A DNA stretch of 37,949 bases from Gluconacetobacter tumulicola (GTDB taxonomy: Bacteria > Pseudomonadota > Alphaproteobacteria > Acetobacterales > Acetobacteraceae). The first letter of the stretch is position 1; every line of letters begins with the position of its first letter. The stretch covers positions 1-37,949 of the forward strand of contig NZ_JABEQL010000035.1 of the NCBI RefSeq assembly GCF_014174215.1. Reading direction: 5' to 3'. Below are positions 23,012 through 31,294 of the stretch, one piece after another. The notes beneath the pieces were generated by a model. It saw only the letters and a program-made list of their open reading frames with translations. It did no database searches and was not told the DNA's origin. A program made the position numbers and the translations under genes.

Positions 23012-25643
23012 CCAGTTGGCTCTTGCAGGGATTGACATGGCCCGCCAGACGGTCCGGCCGGTCCAGCAGTTCCGTCACCGCCGCCACAAGCGCGTCCGCA
23101 TCGGCCGTCAGCCCGATCAAGGTGCCGTTCACGCCGGCGACGATATCCTCCGCCTGCCCCCCCGGCGCCGAGGCAACAACCCATACGTCGCGGGCCAGGG
23201 CCTCGCGTACGGTCAGGCCATAGCTTTCCGGCCAGCATGACGGAAACAGCAGGACGTCGATCGAATCAAAGAAGGCATCGATCGTCCCGTCATCATAGGC
23301 CGGCACCACCTCGACCGTGCCCTGCGTCCGCCAGTCGGCGACGTCGACCGTGTTCATGCCCAGCACCGTCTTGTTGTCGACCAGGCGCAGCACCCAGTCT
23401 CCCCGCCCCAGTGCCTCGAACGCAGCACGGATCAGCGGATAACCCTTCACCGCCTCCACACCCCCGACATAGCCGAAACGCAGCGGGCTGCCGGCCGGCC
23501 GCCGCGACCTGCGCCCGACCGGCCAGCGAAAGCCGTTGCGGTGCACCACGATCCGCGCCGGATCGACACCATTGGACAGATGCAGGTCGCGATGCGTGGC
23601 GCTGGGGCTGAGCAGAAGTGCTGCATCGCGCAACGCGGCCCCCGCCAGCGCCGCCCGATCCTCCAAATGCCGTGCCTCCGATTGGCAGCGCTGGCAGGTC
23701 CGAAGATCGATCTGTTTCTGGCCGCAGAACCGCCCATCCGCGCGCACCATGAACTGCCGGTCGCACAACCACCAGGAATCATGCAGCGTGATGACATAAG
23801 GAATGCCCCGCGCCCGGCACACATCCACCAGCCCCACGCCCAGCCCCTGGGTGGCATGAAGATGGACCACATCGGGACGAAACGCCGCGACATGCTGGTC
23901 GAACAGCGCGGCGGCCGCCGGATGATGAAACATCATGATGCCATCGGCCGTCGCCGGCAGATCGACCGCCACCACCGGCACGCCGCGATGCGTATAGCGC
24001 GCCGCCGCCGCCGGACGGTCCGGATCGCCCGCATGGCCCGGCCGGGCGGTGAAAACCGACAGCGCGGCCCGCCCGCTGGCCTGCAACCGCTCGACCATTT
24101 TCACGGCAACATGCGTCGCCCCGCCGAAAGCCCTCGGCGGGTAATAGACATTCACGCACAACACCCTCAACCGCCCGTCCCGGACCACGGGCGGCGGCGC
24201 ACCGAATGCCGCCCGCACCTGCGCCTGCGCCACCCGCGCGGGGGCATAGCGCGCCATGACATCGGCACGCGCCCGCTCCCCCATGGCGCGCCGCAGCGCC
24301 CCATCGCCCGCCAGCACCAGAAGCGCACGCGTCCAGTCCGCTTCGCGCGCGGCCAGACAACCGGTGTGGCCATCGACGATCACATCGGCAAAAGCCCGCC
24401 GGGGCGAACAGACCAGCGGCACGCCGACAGCGGCAGCTTCCAGATATTTGATGTTGCTCTTCGCATCATTGAAGACACTGTCTTCCAGAGGCGCGATCGC
24501 GATATCCGCGCGCGCCATCAGCGCCAGATAATCCGCATAGGGCCGGCCGGGCATCACCACGACCCGCTCACCCAGCGCCCGTATCGCGGGCGGCAATGCC
24601 AGCTCGCCCACAATCCACAGCACCAGCCGCGCATCTTCCGCCATTGCCGCGATCAGCCCAGGCGCCGCCACAAGAAAATCGGCATCATGCGTGCGCGTGC
24701 CCGATCCGTAGATCACGACGACCGGCCCGCCCTCATCGTCCGCCCGGCGCGGCAGGGATGCCAGAGCCGACCGCGCCGCATCCAGCGTTTCCGCATCAAG
24801 TGCGTTGTCGATAACGGCCACGTCCACCACGCCGGCATCCAGCATCGCCTGTGCCAGAACGGGGGTGGAGGCAATTCCCTTTTCACATCCCAGCATGCAG
24901 GCACGGAACAGTCCCGCCCCGAACAGAAGCTGCCCACGCTCCTGTTTCGACAGCATCGCCAGGTTGCCGTTCCGGGCATACAGGTCACGGTCGAAGATCA
25001 GATCGTCGACCTCCCACCAGGACGGAATGGCGAGACGACGCGCCTCCTCCAGCATCCCCTGCACGGACGCGAAGGCCGGCACGCGATAGAACACCACGCC
25101 GGAACAGAATTGCAGCGCACCGAGCGCCTCTTCGGTATGGCGCCAATCCACCACCCGGCATTCCCAGCCCAGAAGCCGCATCTGTTCGACGCGCTGCCAG
25201 ACACGATATTTCGCACATTGGGCCAGCCTGATTTCCGCGATGATCAGGATCACGGGCGTCCAGTCGGCCGGCGTCACCACGGGCAGGATCTCTTCCTGCC
25301 CCCGGCGCGATGGGGCGCCGGACGCGCGCGGAAACAGCGCGCGCCCGACATAGCCCAATGCCGGCCCGATTCCGTCACGCCCGACCCGGGCCCACAGGCG
25401 CGCCGCCGCCTCGCCCAACGGGCGGCCAAACGGATCGCGACCGAGCGTCATCGCCCGGACGATCCGCGCCACACGCAGGAGACGACCGGACAATGCCCGA
25501 TCCTGCAGCGTCACCAGATGGCGCAACCGGTCCAGTTCCGCCCGCAGATCCGCCGCCCGCGCGGCCTGTAGCCGCACACCGGCCTGCGCAAGGCCAGGAT
25601 CGTCGGCAGGCAACAGGCCGGAAGCGGAAGCGGAACCGTCCAT
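22920..25643 (-). CDS. Large glycosyltransferase with two GT4-type modules
   Basis: A 907-aa protein. Module 1 (about 130-485) has AQCAKYRVWQRVEQM, WEVDDLIFD, YGSGTRTHDADF and FNDAKSNIKYLEAAAVGVPLVCSP. Module 2 (about 493-895) is a typical GT4. It begins VLCVNVYYPPRAFGGATHVA, has HLHATQGLGVG and a Cys-rich insert (C627, C640, C650, C653), and contains the EX7E-type PSCWPESYGLTVREAL near 801-816. The N-terminal 60 residues form a helix or coiled coil. Such proteins transfer sugars from nucleotide donors to glycans or proteins; donor and acceptor are unknown. The ATG is 9 bp after the RTX gene stop, so the two are co-transcribed. Confidence 0.85.
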   Translation of the reverse strand: MDGSASASGLLPADDPGLAQAGVRLQAARAADLRAELDRLRHLVTLQDRALSGRLLRVARIVRAMTLGRDPFGRPLGEAAARLWARVGRDGIGPALGYVGRALFPRASGAPSRRGQEEILPVVTPADWTPVILIIAEIRLAQCAKYRVWQRVEQMRLLGWECRVVDWRHTEEALGALQFCSGVVFYRVPAFASVQGMLEEARRLAIPSWWEVDDLIFDRDLYARNGNLAMLSKQERGQLLFGAGLFRACMLGCEKGIASTPVLAQAMLDAGVVDVAVIDNALDAETLDAARSALASLPRRADDEGGPVVVIYGSGTRTHDADFLVAAPGLIAAMAEDARLVLWIVGELALPPAIRALGERVVVMPGRPYADYLALMARADIAIAPLEDSVFNDAKSNIKYLEAAAVGVPLVCSPRRAFADVIVDGHTGCLAAREADWTRALLVLAGDGALRRAMGERARADVMARYAPARVAQAQVRAAFGAPPPVVRDGRLRVLCVNVYYPPRAFGGATHVAVKMVERLQASGRAALSVFTARPGHAGDPDRPAAAARYTHRGVPVVAVDLPATADGIMMFHHPAAAALFDQHVAAFRPDVVHLHATQGLGVGLVDVCRARGIPYVITLHDSWWLCDRQFMVRADGRFCGQKQIDLRTCQRCQSEARHLEDRAALAGAALRDAALLLSPSATHRDLHLSNGVDPARIVVHRNGFRWPVGRRSRRPAGSPLRFGYVGGVEAVKGYPLIRAAFEALGRGDWVLRLVDNKTVLGMNTVDVADWRTQGTVEVVPAYDDGTIDAFFDSIDVLLFPSCWPESYGLTVREALARDVWVVASAPGGQAEDIVAGVNGTLIGLTADADALVAAVTELLDRPDRLAGHVNPCKSQLVTWQQQAETLLELLRGAAGSWPEGLPAGPG

Positions 25644-25652
25644 GTGCTGCGA

Positions 25653-27002
25653 TCAGCTCAGGGTAAAGTCGCTGGCCTTCAGGTCGGTAATGCCAACGAA
25701 CGTGATGCGCGTATTGTCGCTCAGCTGGATCGTGCTGTTGCCACCCGCAATGGTCGCGGCGGACAGAATCCCCTGCAATCCATTATTGTTCTGGTAGCCA
25801 TATTGATAGAGCGCGACCAGGTTCCCCGCCGCACTGCCGAAATCGGTAATGACATTGTTGCCGCCGCTGCCGGGCCCGTTGGTGAAGGCGAACAGATTGT
25901 CGCCGCTGCCACCCGTCATCGTCGCGCTGCCGGTGCCGCCCACCAGCGTATCGTTGCCCGTCCCGCCCACAAACGTCACATCGCCGCCGTCCGCAAAGGC
26001 ATGGAGCGGGTTGCTGGCCTGCGCGCCGTCCAGCGTCTCGTTGCCCTCATTGGCCACGAACAGGGTCGGGCCGGAGGCCCCCAGCGTCATGCTCAGGCCC
26101 GCCGAGCCGAAGATGGTGGACTGGCCGGCCACCACGCTCGTCATGCCGGTGCCGTTCAGGAAGGTCAGGCTGCCGGTCACACTGATCGTATTGCCGACAC
26201 CCTGGACAACCTGCAGGTCTCCGGCTGCGGAAATCGTATCGGAAACCGCTCCGCCGATGGTGCCCGACGACCCCGTGAACGAAACCCGGTCCTGCGCCCC
26301 GCCGGAGACGGTGCTGCCACCGCCCACCGAGACGATGCTGCCGGCGGCATTGTCGACGACGGTCGCATTCGTCCCCAGCAGGACCAGCGAACTGCCGGCA
26401 TTGATGGTCACCGACTGGGTACCGAGGGCGCCGACGATGGTGTCCGTTCCCATCGAAACGACATCATTGTTGCCTTCACCGAGGAAGATCCGGTTTTCAC
26501 CCCCTCCCGCATTGACGGTATCGTTCCCGCCGTCGGTCACGACCAGATCGTTGCCCGCGCCCATATTGATGGTAAAGTTACCTGTCCCGCCGATGAAGAC
26601 ATTGTCACCGGCCGTCGCCAGAAAGCTTCCGCCTGCCGGCCCGCCCAGGAAGGTCGTGCCGCCCAGCGTGCCGGAAATGACATCCACCGAGGTCGTGACC
26701 TTGTGGGCGTCGATGGCCACAGGCGCCATCTGCACGGCATCGGGCGCACTGCCCGACAGCGCGCCCGCCACGATGTTGACATAGGCGCCATCCAGCGCAT
26801 AGGCGCCGCCGACCGTGATCATCCCGACCGCATTGGCGCTGCCGGCGGCGTTGAAGCCATTCTGCTGAGTGGAAAAATTCTTGCCCGCGGCACTTGCCCG
26901 CAGGGTCTGCGCATAGGCATTGGCCAGGGCAAGCGTATCGCCGCCATCGACCGTCACGTTCACATTGGTACCCACCGCACCCATCACGGTTACAATCGCC
27001 AC
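25653..27002 (-). CDS. RTX-type calcium-binding secreted protein
   Basis: A 449-aa Gly/Asn/Thr-rich protein with very little Lys and Arg and no Sec signal peptide. Loose RTX motifs GGxGxDxL occur at about 137-160 (FIGGTGNF, NMGAGNDLV) and 345-370 (FVGGTGNDTLVGGTGSATM, then GGSGDNLF). The C-terminus NVITDF...LSDNTRITFVGITDLKASDF is the usual end of type I-secreted RTX proteins. It is therefore likely exported by an ABC/MFP/TolC system (not in the window) and folds in calcium outside the cell. The GTG start has GGGGAG upstream. It leads a two-gene unit with the 907-aa glycosyltransferase, so glycosylation of this surface protein is a reasonable guess. Confidence 0.78.
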   Translation of the reverse strand: MAIVTVMGAVGTNVNVTVDGGDTLALANAYAQTLRASAAGKNFSTQQNGFNAAGSANAVGMITVGGAYALDGAYVNIVAGALSGSAPDAVQMAPVAIDAHKVTTSVDVISGTLGGTTFLGGPAGGSFLATAGDNVFIGGTGNFTINMGAGNDLVVTDGGNDTVNAGGGENRIFLGEGNNDVVSMGTDTIVGALGTQSVTINAGSSLVLLGTNATVVDNAAGSIVSVGGGSTVSGGAQDRVSFTGSSGTIGGAVSDTISAAGDLQVVQGVGNTISVTGSLTFLNGTGMTSVVAGQSTIFGSAGLSMTLGASGPTLFVANEGNETLDGAQASNPLHAFADGGDVTFVGGTGNDTLVGGTGSATMTGGSGDNLFAFTNGPGSGGNNVITDFGSAAGNLVALYQYGYQNNNGLQGILSAATIAGGNSTIQLSDNTRITFVGITDLKASDFTLS

Positions 27003-27201
27003 AGCCCGCTCCCCGACGTTGCCTGGCCGGACGACGACATGTCATCAGCCATTACAAACCGATCCGGAACCGCATCGCATGACGATGGCCGCCCGGAATG
27101 ACGGGACCATGTAAGCGTGGAGACCTTCCCAAAATATTAACATCCTGTCGTGCAGGATCAAAAAATCATCGGCCACCGCAAGAGGGACGCACGACATTCC
27201 G
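27003..27201. promoter_or_regulatory. Divergent promoter region of the RTX and 944-aa glycosyltransferase genes
   Basis: A 199-bp non-coding region. ATCCTG (27142-27147) and CAGGAT (27153-27158) form a hairpin around TCGTG, next to AAAATATTAA on one side and CAAAAAATC on the other. It lies about 45-60 bp before the plus-strand gene and could be an operator or a leader hairpin. No promoter was pinned down. Confidence 0.4.
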
Positions 27202-30036
27202 ATGGATGCAGACGATTGGCTCCCCATGGCCCACACGCTGCCGGACGCGCCCGGATTGCTGGGATGCGACGCGCTCGATCCCTATTTCGTGACGCCGCCG
27301 GACCTGGACCCCGATCCCGCCATCAATATGGTGCTGCCGTTCCTGGCCTGGATAGTCACCCTCGCCCGCCCCCACGGCATCGGCCTGGCCCCCGGCCGCC
27401 CCGCCCTGCACGCGCTCCTGACGGAACAGGCCCACCGCCTGCGCCTGAATCTGACCGTCCACGCCATGACCGACCGTCCATGTCCCGGCACCTGCGACCT
27501 GCTGTGGGTGGCGTTGCCGCCGGCGGATATCGGCGACCAGACACCGGATCGGCTCGTCCCGCTCCTGTCACCGCACGGTGCGTTGCTGCTGTACGGGCTG
27601 GATGGCGCAACCGACCGGCATGCCGCATGGTCCCGCTGGCTGGCCGAAATCCCGCGCGCCACAATGCCGCTGGGTCGCGGGCTGACATTAGCATTGCCCG
27701 GGCCGGGCGCACCGCTCGCGGGCCTTTGCGACGCCCTGAACCGCGCGCAGGGGGATAGCGTGGCCGCCAACCTGGCCAGCCGCTTCGCCGCCATCGGCAC
27801 CCATTGGGCAACCCGGCGCGCCCTGGCCGATGCGCGGGCGGAACTGGCCGAGACCCGCGCCTCCCTCAGCCGCACCCGGCTGGACGCCATGGAATTGCGG
27901 CTCGAACGGAACCGGCACGCACCGCCCGCCGATCCGCCGGCCTCCCCTCCTCCCGACAGTCCAACACCAACCATCTCCGCGTCACCACCCACGCCCACGC
28001 CCACACTCGCCCTGCGGGCCCGGCTGGCCCGGCGGCTGGCACGCCCGCAGCCCATCCCGGCGGAAACACCGCCTCCCGAACCAGCACCCGCCCGCCGGCC
28101 CATCCGCACGGTCCTGTTCATCTCGGGCGAACCGGCGACACCCGGCACGATCTACCGTGTCGACCGCAACGCAGCCGCCTGCCGCGCAGCCGGGTACGAG
28201 GCAAGAAGCCGCGACTGCGCCGCCGTCGGCCCCGACGACATTCTCTGGGCCGACCTGATCGTCCTGTGGCGCGTGGACTATAGCGGCCATGTCGATACGC
28301 TGATCCGGCTGGCGCGCGCGCGCGGCGCCCTGCTGGCCTTCGACGCCGACGATATCGTGTTCGAACCCGAACTGGCCCGCGGCGACCTGATCGACGGCAT
28401 CCGCACCAGCCCTGCCCCCGTGGCGCGGATCGAACGCATGTATGCCGACATGCAGCGGACCCTCCGCCAGTGCGATCTCGCCATCGCCACCACCGAAACC
28501 CTGGGCGACCGGATGCGCCCCTACACGCCCCTGACGGTGATCGTGCCCAACATCCACGACCAGGGCACGCTGGCGCGGTCGCGCCGGGCCGCCCGCCGCC
28601 GCGCGGCCACCCCATCCGACGGGCTGGTGCGGATCGGCTACGCCACCGGATCGCGTACCCACCAGCGCGATTTCGCCCGCGCCCTGCCGGGGCTGCTGGC
28701 GGTCATGGCCCGGCGGCCGGAGGTGCGGCTGGTCCTGTTCCGCGAACCGGGGGGCGGCCGCCCGCTGCTGCTGACCGAGGAATTCCCCGCCCTGCACGCC
28801 CGCGCATCGCAGATCGAATGGCGCGACATGGTCGCGCTGGACGCCCTGCCCGACGAACTGGCGCGGCTGGACATCTCGATCGCTCCGCTGGAGACCGGCA
28901 ATCCGTTCTGCGAAGCCAAGAGCGAACTGAAATTCTTCGAGGCCGCCCTGGCCGGGACCTGCACCATCGCCTCCCCGACCGCCCCCTTCCGGGCGGCGAT
29001 CCGCGATGGCGTCACCGGCCTGCAGGCCGACAGCGACGCGGAATGGGAAGAGGCACTGCTCCGGCTGGTGGACGATCCACCCCTGCGCGCCCGCATGGCG
29101 CGCGACGCGCTGCATACGGTCCTGTGGGAATACGGCCCCCAGCGCCAGGCCACCCTGCTGGGCCTGACGATCGCGGGCCTGGCAGGCGGCCAGGCCGCCG
29201 CGCAGGCCGGCGCGCTGGCGCTGGCATGCGGCGCCACCCGCGTGCGCGCCGTGCCCACCATCCCCGACAGCGAGACATTGCTGCACCAGGACCAGTTGCA
29301 GGATGCCGCCGTCACAATCGTCATCACCACGTACCAATATGCCGATCATGTCATCGAGGCCCTGGAATCGGTCCGCCACCAGACGCTCGAACCGCTGGAC
29401 CTGATCGTGGTGGACGATGCCTCGACCGACGATACGACGGCCCTGGTCAGCGGCTGGATGGCCCGGCACGGCAGGCGCTTCAACCGCCTGCTGCTGCTGC
29501 GCGCGCGCCACAATGCCGGGCTGGGCGGCGCCCGCAATATCGGCATGGCCGCCGCCGAAACCCCGTATGTCATGCAGCTCGATGCCGACAACCGCCTGCT
29601 GCCCGACGCGTGCGCCCGCCTGCTGGATACCATCCGGCAGGCGGATGCGGGCTTCGCCTATCCCATCATTCGCCGCTTCGGCCGGGCGGACGGCGTGATG
29701 GGCGATATCCCCTGGCATCCGGGGCGCCTGGTCGGCGGCAATGTCGTCGATGCCATGGCCATGGTGGCAAAATGGGCGTGGGCGGCGGCCGGCGGCTATT
29801 ACGTGTCCCGCGACGCCATGGGGTGGGAGGATTACGATCTCTGGTGCAGCCTGGCCGAACGGGGCATCGCCGGGGCGCATGTGCCCGAAATCCTGGCCGA
29901 ATACCGCGTCCACGACGCCGCCATGACCGACGGCGTGACCGAACGCGCGGCCCACAAGCAACGCGTGGTCGCCCTGCTGCGTGCCCGCCATCCCTGGATA
30001 CGCCTGACCGCGCCGGAGGCGAGAAGCCGGGCCTGA
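27202..30036 (+). CDS. Multidomain glycosyltransferase (methyltransferase-like, GT4-type and GT2 domains)
   Basis: A 944-aa protein. Residues 40-175 resemble a class I SAM methyltransferase in layout but lack an E/D-x-G-x-G motif. A coiled coil at 205-240 and a Pro/Thr-rich linker (240-300) follow. A GT4-like module (301-655) has TIYRVDRNAAACRAAGYEA, FDADDIVFE, YATGSRTHQRDF and FCEAKSELKFFEAALAG. A GT2 domain (703-930) has VTIVITTYQYADHVIEALES, VVDDASTDDT, MQLDADNRLLPD (DxD) and GWEDYDLW. Two active transferase modules would let it add successive sugars; substrates are unknown. It is divergent from the RTX gene. A decayed palindromic arm lies 80 bp after its stop. Confidence 0.85.
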   Translation: MDADDWLPMAHTLPDAPGLLGCDALDPYFVTPPDLDPDPAINMVLPFLAWIVTLARPHGIGLAPGRPALHALLTEQAHRLRLNLTVHAMTDRPCPGTCDLLWVALPPADIGDQTPDRLVPLLSPHGALLLYGLDGATDRHAAWSRWLAEIPRATMPLGRGLTLALPGPGAPLAGLCDALNRAQGDSVAANLASRFAAIGTHWATRRALADARAELAETRASLSRTRLDAMELRLERNRHAPPADPPASPPPDSPTPTISASPPTPTPTLALRARLARRLARPQPIPAETPPPEPAPARRPIRTVLFISGEPATPGTIYRVDRNAAACRAAGYEARSRDCAAVGPDDILWADLIVLWRVDYSGHVDTLIRLARARGALLAFDADDIVFEPELARGDLIDGIRTSPAPVARIERMYADMQRTLRQCDLAIATTETLGDRMRPYTPLTVIVPNIHDQGTLARSRRAARRRAATPSDGLVRIGYATGSRTHQRDFARALPGLLAVMARRPEVRLVLFREPGGGRPLLLTEEFPALHARASQIEWRDMVALDALPDELARLDISIAPLETGNPFCEAKSELKFFEAALAGTCTIASPTAPFRAAIRDGVTGLQADSDAEWEEALLRLVDDPPLRARMARDALHTVLWEYGPQRQATLLGLTIAGLAGGQAAAQAGALALACGATRVRAVPTIPDSETLLHQDQLQDAAVTIVITTYQYADHVIEALESVRHQTLEPLDLIVVDDASTDDTTALVSGWMARHGRRFNRLLLLRARHNAGLGGARNIGMAAAETPYVMQLDADNRLLPDACARLLDTIRQADAGFAYPIIRRFGRADGVMGDIPWHPGRLVGGNVVDAMAMVAKWAWAAAGGYYVSRDAMGWEDYDLWCSLAERGIAGAHVPEILAEYRVHDAAMTDGVTERAAHKQRVVALLRARHPWIRLTAPEARSRA

Positions 30037-30115
30037 CGGGCGCCCGCGCCGCGCCGCGGACCTGCGTCAGCATCATGCACCTGCCATCCCCGACCGCAAC
30101 CGGCCATTCAGTCCG

Positions 30116-30148
30116 CTCTCGCCCGCCAGCCCACATTTCCAGGCTCTC
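30116..30148. repeat. Solo arm of the palindromic 3'-end element
   Basis: CTCTCGCCCGCCAGCCCACA followed by TTTCC (30116-30140) matches the reverse complement of the inner left arm of copy A (5736-5760) at 23 of 25 positions. The match resumes at AGGCT after a 4-bp gap. No core or partner arm was clearly found between it and the upstream stop at 30036. Relative to that gene the orientation is the same as in the other copies. Confidence 0.5.
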
Positions 30149-30316
30149 ATCGGCGCCCCGAGGGATCGGCAGTGAACCGCCCCGGGATTGGCGGAGACGA
30201 CCGGACGCCACCCTCATGAACCCCGGCGGAGGCATACCAACTATTTAATTCTGGGCATCTCATTTTCATGGCCTGTTCGCGCGCGTACAAGACATGAACT
30301 GGAAGAGGATATCTCC

Positions 30317-31132
30317 ATGGTTGGTAGTGCATTCCCCGTCGGCAGAAGAAGCGCATGGGGCACCCGTATGGCGGCGGCCTTGCTTGCCCTGGCAACGGTA
30401 GCCACAGATGACGCGGCGTATGCCGCCGAAAGCGACGTACAGTCCCAGTCCACGCAATCCCTGATCATTTCCTATCGCAGCACTCCTGCCGGGCGACCGG
30501 CCCTGCTGCACACGCTGCGTACCCAACTGGCACCACGCCTGCATGCGTTGCAGGCCCAAGGCAGCCTGGCACATTACCGCATCCTGTTCAGCCGCCTTGT
30601 CGACGCGAACACCTGGGACGCATTGCTGATCCTCGACTTGCGCAACGATGCACAGCTCACCTCCTGGCGGACGATCGATGCCAGAACCCCCGCCGGGCTG
30701 AGCGCGACTGACTTGACGAATGTCACAGCCGTGGAAAGCACGCTCTCCGATCCGGTCGGCCATGGCGGCCCTGCCGATGACGGTCCGGACGCGGTCTACA
30801 TGGTGGTTCCATACGATTATTTCGTGCCGACGAAGGACTACACTGCCTATGTCCGATCCTATGTCTTTCCGCAGACCGACGGGTGGATCGCGGCCGGCGC
30901 TCTCAATGCCTACCAACTCTATGCCGCCCGCTACGGTGCCGGCCGGAACTGGATGTCGATGCTGGTGCTGGCCTATCACGGCGATAACGGGCTGGACCAG
31001 CGCAACGACGTCATCGCCGCTACCCGCAAGACCTTGAGCGCGAACCCCGGCTGGGCGGCAACGGCTAGCGGAAAAGGCCATATCCGTACAGAGAAAGCCG
31101 CCATGATCGCGGACCTGATCGCCGGCGGCTGA
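30317..31132 (+). CDS. Secreted protein of unknown function with duplicated domain
   Basis: A 271-aa protein with a signal peptide (MAAALLALATVATDDAAYA, cleavage near residue 36). I do not recognise a named family. Two segments look like diverged copies of one alpha/beta unit: residues 48-108, with GSLAHYRILFSRLVDANTWD then ALLILDL, and residues 158-220, with GALNAYQLYAARYGAGRNWM then SMLVLAY. The strand-helix-strand pattern recalls dimeric alpha-beta-barrel (NIPSNAP/Dabb-like) proteins, as inference only. The ATG at 30317 has AAGAGG upstream; a longer frame from 30188 lacks a signal peptide. It is convergent with the YncE-like gene and stands alone on its strand. Confidence 0.78.
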   Translation: MVGSAFPVGRRSAWGTRMAAALLALATVATDDAAYAAESDVQSQSTQSLIISYRSTPAGRPALLHTLRTQLAPRLHALQAQGSLAHYRILFSRLVDANTWDALLILDLRNDAQLTSWRTIDARTPAGLSATDLTNVTAVESTLSDPVGHGGPADDGPDAVYMVVPYDYFVPTKDYTAYVRSYVFPQTDGWIAAGALNAYQLYAARYGAGRNWMSMLVLAYHGDNGLDQRNDVIAATRKTLSANPGWAATASGKGHIRTEKAAMIADLIAGG

Positions 31133-31294
31133 ACCCGGGCGCCCGGCTCGCCATTGGCTGATCCCGCACGGGCGCCATGTCTGCAAGCCGCCGCCCCATA
31201 TACCGGCGCGGCCCCGCGGGGGAACCGTGCCGGTATGGCGCCCAAGGTTCCGGCGCCAGCGACCGGCTGAACGCGGCACGCCGGCGCGCGGCGT
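31133..31294. terminator. Convergent gap with a 12-bp perfect stem at the yncE-like gene end
   Basis: CCGGCTGAACGC (31263-31274) pairs exactly with GCGTTCAGCCGG (31291-31302) around a 16-nt GC-rich loop. The right half contains the stop codon of the minus-strand beta-propeller gene. CCCCGCGGGG also occurs near 31213. There is no T tract on either strand, so it is a strong dyad between convergent genes rather than a textbook terminator. Confidence 0.45.

Noticed and set aside
23541-25571. Antisense open frame of over 600 codons opposite the 907-aa glycosyltransferase
   Set aside because: His/Arg/Gln-rich composition typical of a reversed GC-rich gene; the opposite strand has clear glycosyltransferase motifs.
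25644-27101. Antisense open frame opposite the RTX gene
   Set aside because: The minus strand encodes RTX repeats and a type I secretion C-terminus; the plus-strand frame has no recognisable feature.
27982-29991. Antisense open frame of over 600 codons opposite the 944-aa glycosyltransferase
   Set aside because: Same reason: Gln/His/Gly-rich shadow, no domain, no ribosome site, while the sense strand is a recognised protein.
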